Part shown: piece after piece, positions 7,927 through 15,460 of the stretch | How positions within the stretch are numbered: position 1 is the first letter of the stretch | How the letters are laid out: each line of letters opens with the position of its first letter | DNA from: DATFES01 sp035457725 | GTDB lineage: Bacteria > Pseudomonadota > Alphaproteobacteria > CACIAM-22H2 | Direction of reading: 5' to 3' | Length of the DNA stretch: 17,310 nucleotides | Assembly (NCBI GenBank): GCA_035457725.1 | Contig: DATIBC010000123.1 | Span: 1-17,310 of the forward strand | The notes under the pieces: generated by a model | Told to the model about the DNA's origin: nothing | Databases searched by the model: none | What the model saw: only the letters and a program-made list of their open reading frames with translations | Program-made: the position numbers and the translations under genes

Positions 7927-9504
7927 TCAGTGCCGGAAGTGGCGCAGGCCGGTGAAGACCATCGCCAGGCCCCTGGCGTCGGCGGCTTCGATGACCTCGC
8001 GGTCACGGAGCGAGCCGCCGGGCTGTATGACCGCTGTCGCGCCAGCGTCGGCGACAGCGAGGAGACCGTCGGCGAAGGGAAAAAAGGCGTCCGAGGCGGC
8101 GACGGCGCCGATCGCCCGGCTGTTCGGCTCGCCCGCGGCGCGCGCCGCTTCGGCCGCCTTCCACGCGGCGATGCGCGCCGAATCGACCCTGCTCATCTGT
8201 CCGGCGCCGACGCCGACCGTGGCGCCTTCCTTGGCGTAGACGATGGCGTTCGATTTGACGTGCTTGGCGACGACGAAGGCGAACAAAAGATCGGCGCGCT
8301 CGCGCGAAGACGGGGCGCGCTTGGTGACCACCTTGAGGTCGTTGTCGGCGATGCGCCCGCCGTCGCGGGTCTGGGCGAGAAGTCCGCCGGCGAGCGACTT
8401 GAACATCATGCCGTGCGCCGCTGGATCGGGCACGCCGCCGGCGACCAGGAGCCGAAGGTTCTTCTTTTCGGCCAACGCGCGGCGCGCCTCGTCGTCCGCC
8501 TCGGGCGCGATGATCGCCTCGACGAACAGCTCGGCGATCGCCCGCGCCGTGGCGCCGTCGAGCGGGCGGTTGACGGCGATGATGCCGCCGAACGCGCTCT
8601 GAGGATCGCAGGCGAGCGCCCGTAGATACGCCGTCTTCAGGTCGCGCGAGATGGCAACGCCGCATGGATTGGCGTGCTTGATGATGGCGGCGGCGGGGGT
8701 GGCGAATTCGGCCGCCAGCTCGAACGCCGCGTCGGCGTCGTTAAGATTGTTGTAGCTGAGCTCTTTGCCCTGGAGCTGGCGCGCGGTGGCGACGCCAGGC
8801 CGAATCGTGCCGTCGGCATAGAACGCCGCGCGCTGGTGCGGGTTCTCGCCGTACCGCAATCCCTGGCGCAATTCGCCGGCCAGCACGATCCGGCGCGGAA
8901 ATGCATCGCCGGTCTGGCCCGCGAACCAGCGGCTGATCGCGGCATCGTAGGCCCCGGTGCGGGCGTAGGCGGCGGCGGCCAACTTGCGGCGCAGCGCCAG
9001 GGTCGTCGCGCCGTCGTGTGCATCCATCTCGGCGATCAGCGTCGGATAGTCGGCCGGATCGACGACGACGGCGACGAATTGGTGGTTCTTCGCCGCGGCG
9101 CGGATGAGCGCGGGGCCGCCGATGTCGATGGTCTCGACGCAATCGGCAAACTCCGCGCCCTTCGCCGCTGCGTCCTCGAAGGGGTAAAGGTTGACGACCA
9201 CCAGGTCGATGGCGGCGATCTTGTGCCGCCTCATCGCAGCGACGTGCGCCTCGTCGTCGCGCCGCGCCAGAATGCCGCCATGGATCGTCGGATGCAGCGT
9301 CTTGACCCGGCCATCCATGATCTCCGGGAAACCGGTATGTTCGCTGACCTCGACCACGCTCACGCCCGCCGCGCCGAGCGCTTGGGCCGAGCCGCCGGTC
9401 GACAGGATCTCGACTCCGTGGCGCGCCAAATTGCGGCCGAGTTCGACCAGACCAGTCTTGTCGGAAACCGAGACGAGGGCGCGGCGGATCTTCGGCTGGC
9501 TCAT
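7927..9504 (-). CDS. purH: Bifunctional AICAR transformylase / IMP cyclohydrolase
   Basis: Catalyses the last two steps of de novo purine synthesis: formylation of AICAR using 10-formyl-THF, then ring closure to IMP, in the cytoplasm. The protein has 525 residues, full length for the family. The N-terminal MGS-like cyclohydrolase domain shows SVSDKTGL, EILSTGGSA and DGRVKTLHPTIHGGILARR. The transformylase domain shows RYGENPHQRAAFY, the catalytic pair in KHANPCG (Lys276-His277), SAFGGIIAVNRP, and near the C-terminus SDAFFPFADG and IQPGGSLRD. ATG 9504 shares one base with the TAA stop of the dehydratase gene upstream (TAATG), so purH appears to be the last gene of the polysaccharide operon and translationally coupled to it. 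That location is unusual; in many alphaproteobacteria I recall purH sitting near an RNA methyltransferase or heparinase-like gene, neither of which is seen here. Confidence 0.97.
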   Translation of the reverse strand: MSQPKIRRALVSVSDKTGLVELGRNLARHGVEILSTGGSAQALGAAGVSVVEVSEHTGFPEIMDGRVKTLHPTIHGGILARRDDEAHVAAMRRHKIAAIDLVVVNLYPFEDAAAKGAEFADCVETIDIGGPALIRAAAKNHQFVAVVVDPADYPTLIAEMDAHDGATTLALRRKLAAAAYARTGAYDAAISRWFAGQTGDAFPRRIVLAGELRQGLRYGENPHQRAAFYADGTIRPGVATARQLQGKELSYNNLNDADAAFELAAEFATPAAAIIKHANPCGVAISRDLKTAYLRALACDPQSAFGGIIAVNRPLDGATARAIAELFVEAIIAPEADDEARRALAEKKNLRLLVAGGVPDPAAHGMMFKSLAGGLLAQTRDGGRIADNDLKVVTKRAPSSRERADLLFAFVVAKHVKSNAIVYAKEGATVGVGAGQMSRVDSARIAAWKAAEAARAAGEPNSRAIGAVAASDAFFPFADGLLAVADAGATAVIQPGGSLRDREVIEAADARGLAMVFTGLRHFRH

Positions 9505-11444
9505 TACTCGGCGCTGTGCTGCTGCAAGGCGCGGTCAGGAGGCGTGCCAGCGTCACGGAACTCCGGCACTAGGCGGTGGAGTACCGCCGTCGTCGCCGCG
9601 CCGTGCCCTTCGCGCGCGGCGGCGTCCAGCTCGTCGATGCCGCGCGCAAGGAACGCGAAATCGGCGGTGCGTGGGCTGGCGAGCAGGAGGCCGCGCACCG
9701 GCGTCGGCGCCAGAGTCTCGTGAGCGTAGAACAGTTCCTCGTTCAGCTTCTCTCCGGGGCGCAGCCCGGTGAAGGCGATCTTGATGTCGATGTCCGGGCG
9801 CATTCCGGCGAGGCGGATCATCTGCCGGGCGAGGTCGTGGATCCGCACCGGATCGCCCATGTCGAGGACGAAGATCCTTCCCTCGGTCCCCGCCTCGGCC
9901 GCGGCGCCGAGCGCCGAGGCTTGCAGCACGAGTTCGACCGCCTCGCGCACCGTCATGAAATAGCGCTTGATCTCGGGATGCGTCACGGTGAGCGGCCCGC
10001 CCGCCGCGAGCTGGCGCTGGAACAGCGGGACCACCGAGCCGGTCGAGCCGAGCACGTTGCCGAAGCGCACGGTGACGAAATGCGTGCCGCCCGGCCGCGC
10101 GCGCTCGACGAGATCGAGCGCCTGGCAATAGCGCTCGGCGAGCCGCTTGGTCGCGCCCATGACGTTCGCCGGATTGACCGCCTTGTCGGTCGATATCAGC
10201 ACCATCGCCTTGACGCCGGTCATGCGGCACGCCTCGGCGACGTTGCGAGTGCCGATGGCGTTGGTGAGCGCGCCCTCGGCGGGGTGCGCCTCGACGATCG
10301 GCACGTGCTTGAGAGCTGCGGCATGAAAGACCAGATCGGGGCGCTCCTCGGCGAGAAGCCGCTCGATCCGCGCGCCATCGCGGACATCGGCGAGGTCGGC
10401 GCGGCGCGACAGATTGGGCGCCCGCTCCTCGAGTTCGAGATCGATCGAGTAAAGATTGAACTCCGAATTGTCGATCAGCACGAGACGAGATGGTTCGTGT
10501 TCGGCGATCTGGCGCGCCAGCTCGCCACCGATGGTGCCGCCGGCGCCGGTCACCAGGAGGCGGCGGCCATGGATGAGATCGCGCATCGCCGTACGGTCGA
10601 GGACGGTTTGCGGGCGGCCGAGAAGGTCCTCGATGGCGATCGGGCGCACTTCGACGCGATCGGAATCGGCGGCGCGCAATTCCGTCAGCCGCGGCAGGCG
10701 CGCGACGGAAAGGCCGAGCGCGTCGGCCTGTTCGAGCAGCGCGCGAAGCCGCGGCCCGGTGAGATCGGGTCGCGCAACAATGAGCCGTTGGACCTTCAAG
10801 CCGCGTTTGTCGAGGCGCTCGACGACTTGTCCCAGCGCGTCGGGCGCGCCAAGCACTTCAACGTCAAGGATGCGGCGGCCAAGCCGCGATTCACTGTCAT
10901 CGAGGATGCCTAGAACGCGGTATTGCGCCCGGCCGCGGCGTGCGCTCTGCTGGATGAACACTTCCGCCTGGTCGCCGGCGCCGACCAACAGCACCGGCAC
11001 GCGACGTTCGTCGGCGGCGTCGAAGGTCAGGTCGAAATGCCCGTCCTTGAGAAGCCGGTAGAGAACGCGCGGCGCGGTCAGCAGGATTACCAGTACGAAC
11101 CAAACGATAAACACCAGCGATCGCGGCAGTTGCTCGAGCCGCGTGGTGAGGAACATCACCGGGACGAAGATCAGGACGATAATCGTCACCGCGCGCGTTA
11201 TCGCCAGCAGATCGTTGAGCGAAGCATAACGCCAGATGCCGCGGTGAAGGCCGGTCCGCCAATAGACGCCTGCCGCAATCATCGCGAAGACCAGCGCGCC
11301 CAGCGTGACGAACTCGCCGGAATACAAGGAGAAATCGTCACCGAGGCGCAAATACAGGGCGAGCACGAACGCCGCTGCCGCCATGACCGTGTCATGGACG
11401 AAAGCGACCGTCGGTCGGCTCAGACGGCGGAGCAGCGGCGGCAT
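9504..11444 (-). CDS. Membrane-bound nucleotide-sugar 4,6-dehydratase (FlaA1/CapD/WbpM/PglF type)
   Basis: A 646-residue enzyme of the long SDR class that typically converts UDP-GlcNAc to its 4-keto-6-deoxy derivative for amino-sugar synthesis in O-antigens, capsules or glycoproteins. The N-terminus has about four transmembrane helices (residues 10-130), then a CoA-binding-like Rossmann fold (about 145-270), then the catalytic SDR domain with the NAD-binding VTGAGGTIGG at 298-307. The active site has STDK (Thr419-Asp420-Lys421) and MGATK (Met429...Lys433): the usual SDR tyrosine is replaced by Met, as in PglF-type dehydratases, with the same 8-residue Lys-to-Met spacing I recall from PglF. 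The C-terminus has the LRPGEKLNEELFY signature. ATG 11444 has only a weak GAAG upstream. It is separated from the ligase gene by 57 bases and overlaps purH by one base. A fully active enzyme is expected; the exact UDP-sugar is inference. Confidence 0.93.
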   Translation of the reverse strand: MPPLLRRLSRPTVAFVHDTVMAAAAFVLALYLRLGDDFSLYSGEFVTLGALVFAMIAAGVYWRTGLHRGIWRYASLNDLLAITRAVTIIVLIFVPVMFLTTRLEQLPRSLVFIVWFVLVILLTAPRVLYRLLKDGHFDLTFDAADERRVPVLLVGAGDQAEVFIQQSARRGRAQYRVLGILDDSESRLGRRILDVEVLGAPDALGQVVERLDKRGLKVQRLIVARPDLTGPRLRALLEQADALGLSVARLPRLTELRAADSDRVEVRPIAIEDLLGRPQTVLDRTAMRDLIHGRRLLVTGAGGTIGGELARQIAEHEPSRLVLIDNSEFNLYSIDLELEERAPNLSRRADLADVRDGARIERLLAEERPDLVFHAAALKHVPIVEAHPAEGALTNAIGTRNVAEACRMTGVKAMVLISTDKAVNPANVMGATKRLAERYCQALDLVERARPGGTHFVTVRFGNVLGSTGSVVPLFQRQLAAGGPLTVTHPEIKRYFMTVREAVELVLQASALGAAAEAGTEGRIFVLDMGDPVRIHDLARQMIRLAGMRPDIDIKIAFTGLRPGEKLNEELFYAHETLAPTPVRGLLLASPRTADFAFLARGIDELDAAAREGHGAATTAVLHRLVPEFRDAGTPPDRALQQHSAE

Positions 11445-11501
11445 TTTGGACTTCGGCGCCGTGGGCGGGTAAGGGTCTCTTCTAGCACGAATGCCGGGTT
11501 T

Positions 11502-12755
11502 TTAGCGCGCCGTCGCTGTCGCATCGCCGCCTTGGGCGACCGCGGCGATCAGGGCGGCGGCGAGCCAGAGACCTGCAAGCCACCAGGCCTGCCAGATCCC
11601 ATAGCCAGTAACTGCCACCAGGGACCCGGCGGCGATGGCGGCGAGCGTCACCGCCGCCGCGCCGCGACCGCCGCCGTCAGCCAATCGCCATGCGCCGCGC
11701 GTCACGCGCCACAGCAACAGACACGTCATCACGACGCCCACGACGCCCAGCTCAAGCCAGATTTGCAGGAAGGCGTTATGCGGATGAAGCGAGATTTCTT
11801 CGGTGGTCGGCGCGATCCGCGCCGCGCCGTCGGTCGACAACCGGCCAGGCAACTCGCGCGCCGCGTTGAGGCCCCATCCCACCGCCGGCCGCTCGCCGAT
11901 CGCGTCGGAGACAAAACGCCAGATCTTGATTCGATGGGTGATCGATATCGAGACATCGGTGCGCGCGCCAAACGTCTCGCCCAAGGGAATGCGTACGATC
12001 CATGGCGCCGCGAGCGCGCCGGCAACGAGGACAGCCGCGAGCGCAGGGCCGGTGACGCGAGGCCATCTGAGGGCGCAAAGCGCAACGATGCCGCCGCCGG
12101 CGAGCCCAAGAAGGGCGGCCATGCTCTCGAACTGGGTCAATAACGCGGCCACGGAGACGACCGTCGCGACGCCGGCCCACGGCCCAAGGCGGCGCGCTGC
12201 GGCGAGGGCGGCCGGCCAAACTAGCATGCTCAGCATTGCCGCGCCGCGATTGAAGATGAAGCCGTGATAGACCTCCTTGACGAAGAAACGCGCGGCGATC
12301 GACCGCTCGAAGACCAACCCGCTGGCCCACTCGATGGCGAGCAACAGCCAAGCGACCGCCGCGCCGACGAGCAGAGCCGCCTCGATGCCGCGACGCCGCT
12401 CGACGTCGAGTGCTCCGACGAACGCGAATAGCGCCAGTCCGGCGATGCTCATCGCCGCGAACTGTCCCAACGCCGGCCATACCAGTCGGGGTTGTTCGGC
12501 CCAAGCCGCGCTGGCGGCGGCCCATAGCGCGAAGGATGCGACGAGCAGCGATGTCGCCGCCGGGACGCGCAGGCGCACACCTGCGCGCCAACTAACGGCG
12601 AGCGCGGTCAGCGCGGCAAGCGGCAACAGGATCGCGAGCGCGCGCGGCGCGACTACGGCAAGGGGCGCGGTGGCAAAGGCCGTCGCCTGGATCACGCGGC
12701 CATGGTCGAGCGGCGACCGAACGGCGTGCGCGGCGCGCAAGCGGTGCGCCGCCAT
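11502..12755 (-). CDS. O-antigen ligase / Wzy-like polymerase family membrane protein
   Basis: A 417-residue protein with about 10-12 hydrophobic segments and a large periplasmic loop between residues about 260 and 335. The loop carries THRIKIW and the diagnostic SLHPHNAFLQIWLELG (His324, His326, Asn327), the conserved histidine region of the Wzy_C superfamily (WaaL, Wzy, PglL). Such proteins transfer lipid-linked glycans to lipid A core or protein, or polymerise repeat units, on the periplasmic side. WaaL, Wzy and oligosaccharyltransferase members cannot be told apart reliably by sequence; the single copy and the HPHN motif lean to ligase or polymerase. ATG 12755 overlaps the stop of the upstream aminotransferase by one base (TGATG). 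Confidence 0.85.
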   Translation of the reverse strand: MAAHRLRAAHAVRSPLDHGRVIQATAFATAPLAVVAPRALAILLPLAALTALAVSWRAGVRLRVPAATSLLVASFALWAAASAAWAEQPRLVWPALGQFAAMSIAGLALFAFVGALDVERRRGIEAALLVGAAVAWLLLAIEWASGLVFERSIAARFFVKEVYHGFIFNRGAAMLSMLVWPAALAAARRLGPWAGVATVVSVAALLTQFESMAALLGLAGGGIVALCALRWPRVTGPALAAVLVAGALAAPWIVRIPLGETFGARTDVSISITHRIKIWRFVSDAIGERPAVGWGLNAARELPGRLSTDGAARIAPTTEEISLHPHNAFLQIWLELGVVGVVMTCLLLWRVTRGAWRLADGGGRGAAAVTLAAIAAGSLVAVTGYGIWQAWWLAGLWLAAALIAAVAQGGDATATAR

Positions 12756-13897
12756 CAGGCGGTTCCAGCTATGGCGGCCTCGAGCGCGCCAGCGATGCGG
12801 TCGATCGTCGCGTCATCGAGGTAAGGGTGCATCGGCAACGCCATGATCGACTCGCACAGCCGCGCCGACACCGGTCGCGAGCCAGGCGATCTGGTGAACC
12901 GCGCGAACGCCGGTTGCGCCGACAACGGCCTGGGATAGTGGATCGCCGTCGGAATTCCCTGACGCGTCAACGACGCGATCACCTGCTCGCGACCCTCGAC
13001 GCGAACGCAATATTGCGCCCAAGCGGAGTTCGCCCGCGCGTTGCGCGGCGGGCGGACTGCGCCCGCAGGCAGGCGCTGGTCATAGCTCCGCGCCACGCGC
13101 TCACGCGCCAGGATTTCGTCTTCGAAGATATCGAGCTTGGCGAGCAAGACCGCGGCCTGGAGGGAATCGAGACGGGCGTTGGTGCCGACCCGCACGATGT
13201 CGTAGCGCTCGTCGCCCGCGCCGTGCATGCGCAGCGAGCGGTATATTGCTGCGAGCGCCGCATCGTCGGTCAGTATCGCGCCGCCGTCGCCATACGCGCC
13301 GAGCGGCTTCGAAGGGAAGAAGCTGGTCGCCGTCACCGGGGCCAACCTGCCGACGCGCACGCCGTCCAACGCACCGCCGAAGCTTTGCGCCGCATCGGCG
13401 ATCAGGAGCAACCCTTCCCTGGCGCACGTCGCATTGAGCCGCGAATAATCGGCGGCAAGGCCGAACAGATCGACGGCGATGACGGCGCGGGGCCTGAGCG
13501 TACCTTCGGCGCGGACGTCGGCGATCGCCTGCTCGAGCGCGTTCGGATCGATGTTGTAAGTATCCATAGCGACGTCGACGAATACCGGCGTCGCGCCGGC
13601 CGTCACGACGACCTCGGCCGTGGCGGTGAACGTGAAGTCGGGCAGGAAGACCGCGTCGCCTGTCCCAATTTCCGCCGCCATCAAGGGCAAGCGAAGCGCC
13701 TCGGTGCCGCTGGCGACGCTCACCGCCTCGCGAGCGCCGGCAAAACGCGACAAAGCCTGCTCGAACTCCAATACCTCCGGCCCGAGGATGAACCTGCCGT
13801 GTTCGAGCACCTTATGTATGCGTGCATCGATCGACGGCTTGAGGCGGCGATACTGCGCCTTGAGGTCGACGAAGGGTATTGGCGGCGGGTTCGACAA
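12755..13897 (-). CDS. DegT/DnrJ/EryC1/StrS sugar aminotransferase (WbpE-like subgroup)
   Basis: A 380-residue PLP-dependent enzyme that transfers an amino group, usually from glutamate, to a keto-sugar nucleotide. Visible motifs: IPFVDLKAQYRRLK at the N-terminus, HGRFILGPEV near 33-42, SGTEAL for phosphate binding (63-68), DFTFTATAE (87-95), ADAAQSFGG (167-175) and TSFFPSKPLGAYGDGGA with the PLP lysine Lys197. The opening motif and FFPSKPLGAYGDGG resemble WbpE/WlbC enzymes, which act at C3 of UDP-2-acetamido-3-keto-glucuronate, but related C4 enzymes share parts of this pattern. The start is TTG 13897, with AAGAG 8 bases upstream; no ATG gives the conserved N-terminus. It lies 42 bases after the CBS-aminotransferase gene. 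No WbpA/WbpB-type oxidase gene is in the window, so the substrate is uncertain. Confidence 0.9.
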   Translation of the reverse strand: MSNPPPIPFVDLKAQYRRLKPSIDARIHKVLEHGRFILGPEVLEFEQALSRFAGAREAVSVASGTEALRLPLMAAEIGTGDAVFLPDFTFTATAEVVVTAGATPVFVDVAMDTYNIDPNALEQAIADVRAEGTLRPRAVIAVDLFGLAADYSRLNATCAREGLLLIADAAQSFGGALDGVRVGRLAPVTATSFFPSKPLGAYGDGGAILTDDAALAAIYRSLRMHGAGDERYDIVRVGTNARLDSLQAAVLLAKLDIFEDEILARERVARSYDQRLPAGAVRPPRNARANSAWAQYCVRVEGREQVIASLTRQGIPTAIHYPRPLSAQPAFARFTRSPGSRPVSARLCESIMALPMHPYLDDATIDRIAGALEAAIAGTA

Positions 13898-13939
13898 GGC
13901 GGACGCTCTTGCGTGTGGCGAGATTCGAGGAGAGGGAGA

Positions 13940-15427
13940 CTACGCGCTCGGCGCCTCGCGCGCCATAAGCCGCACCTCGAACAGACGGGCGATGACGCCG
14001 CAAATGTAATCGATCTCCTCGTCGCTGAGCGTCACCGCCGAGGGAAGGCTGATGCCGTTCCACGACAGCCAGTTCGTCCGCGTGAAGTCGCGATTGCCGG
14101 CGTAGGCGCGGTAGGGCGGCATCTCGTGCAGCGGATAGAAGGCCGGTCGCGTCTCGATGCGCGCCTTTTCCAGCCGGTCGGCGAGCGCGTCACGGCCGAG
14201 CCCGAGGCGATCCAGATCGACGATCATGGTGAACGCCCAATAGCTGTTGGCGTGGCCGTCGAGGAGGGCGGGAAGGGTGATCCCTTCGATTTGCGACAGG
14301 TGGCGGCGATACCGCTCGGCGATCTCCAGCTTGCGGGCAAGGAAGCGGTCGAGCTGCTCGAGCTGGGCGCAGCCGATCGCCGCCTGGACATTGGTCAGGC
14401 GATAGTTGTAGCCGACCTCGAGATGCCAATATCGGCGCGCCGGATCCATTCCGTGATCGCGAAGGCGGCGCGCTCGCTCGGCCGCTTCCGCGTCGCGGAA
14501 GACAACCATGCCGCCTTCGCCCGTAGTGATCAGCTTGTTCGAGAAAAAGCTGAAGGTTCCGGCATGCCCGAGGGTGCCGCAGTGGCGGCCCTTGTACGCG
14601 GCGCCGATCGCCTCGGCGGCGTCTTCGATGACGACCAGGTTGTGTCGATCCGCAAGCGCCAGCAAGGCGTCCATGTCGGCCGGCTGGCCATAGAGATGGA
14701 CCGGCATGATGGCGCGCGTGCGCGGCGTGATGGCCGCGGCAGTAGCCCAGGGGTCGATGTTCCAGCTCGTCCGGTCGACGTCGACGATGACCGGCGTGGC
14801 GCCGGCATGGATCACGGTGTTGATCGTCGCGGCGAAGGTTAGGTCGGGAACGATGACTTCGTCGCCTAGCCCGACGCCGAGCGCGAGCAACGCGAGGTGA
14901 AGTGCCACGGTGCCGTTCGACACCGCCACTGCGTGCCGGGCCCCGGTCTTGGCCGCGAAGTCTTGCTCGAAGCGGCGTACGAACGGCCCTTGCGAGGAGA
15001 TCCAGCTCGTCGTGACGCATTCGCTGACATAGCGCAGCTCGTTGCCGGCGAGCGACGGCTCGGCGACCGGAATGCGCCGCGCGCGTCCGGCGGACGCATA
15101 GTCGATCGGCCGTCCGCGATCGTCGAGGACGGGCAGCACCGCGCCATCGCCGGGCGTCGCGGCGCGCGCGGCCGCCGGCGCGCTCGACATCGCCGCGGCG
15201 ACGCGCGTCTTGCGACCGGCGCCGGCGCGAAGCTTGGCGGCGATTTCGCCGGGGCCGATCGTCCCGACCAGCGCGCCGGAATCATCGACGACAAAGGCGA
15301 CGCCGACGGCGTTGCGGTCGAGCGTCGCGATCGCCGCCTCCAGCGTATCGCTGGCGCGCACGACGAGTTCGTCGATGGTGACGGGAGCGATCATGGACGG
15401 AAGCGGGACCCTGATCGGGAATGACAT
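13940..15427 (-). CDS. CBS-domain / DegT-family sugar aminotransferase fusion
   Basis: A 495-residue protein with two parts. Residues about 12-115 look like a CBS module: TIDELVVRASDTLEAAIATL, AVGVAFVVDDSGALVGTIG and then a shortened second repeat around LPVLDDRGRPIDY (98-110). Residues about 119-495 form a complete DegT aminotransferase, beginning RIPVAEPSLAGNELRYV, with SNGTVALHLAL (170-180), DLTFAATINTVIHAGATP (195-212), EDAAEAIGA (268-276) and the PLP lysine Lys298 in FSFFSNKLITTGEGGM. That last motif is like GDP-perosamine synthases and other C4 sugar aminotransferases. CBS modules commonly bind AMP, ATP or SAM, so allosteric control is inferred. The start is uncertain: ATG 15427 gives the longest frame and ATG 15394 (Met12) begins right at the CBS module; neither has a good Shine-Dalgarno sequence. 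It follows the SDR gene by 33 bases. Confidence 0.88.
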   Translation of the reverse strand: MSFPIRVPLPSMIAPVTIDELVVRASDTLEAAIATLDRNAVGVAFVVDDSGALVGTIGPGEIAAKLRAGAGRKTRVAAAMSSAPAAARAATPGDGAVLPVLDDRGRPIDYASAGRARRIPVAEPSLAGNELRYVSECVTTSWISSQGPFVRRFEQDFAAKTGARHAVAVSNGTVALHLALLALGVGLGDEVIVPDLTFAATINTVIHAGATPVIVDVDRTSWNIDPWATAAAITPRTRAIMPVHLYGQPADMDALLALADRHNLVVIEDAAEAIGAAYKGRHCGTLGHAGTFSFFSNKLITTGEGGMVVFRDAEAAERARRLRDHGMDPARRYWHLEVGYNYRLTNVQAAIGCAQLEQLDRFLARKLEIAERYRRHLSQIEGITLPALLDGHANSYWAFTMIVDLDRLGLGRDALADRLEKARIETRPAFYPLHEMPPYRAYAGNRDFTRTNWLSWNGISLPSAVTLSDEEIDYICGVIARLFEVRLMAREAPSA

Positions 15428-15460
15428 GCCGCGAGCGGCAAAACGGGCGGCGCGCGGTAT

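Noticed and set aside
11445..11501. Possible internal promoter in the 57-base gap before the dehydratase gene
   Set aside because: On the minus strand a TAGAAG-like hexamer is present but no credible -35 element is found at the right spacing; nothing else recognisable is in the gap.
12827..14842. A 671-codon open frame on the plus strand, antisense to both aminotransferases
   Set aside because: The sequence is low-complexity Arg/Gly/Asp-rich with no motif, and both opposite-strand genes have complete catalytic motifs. It is a codon-bias shadow.
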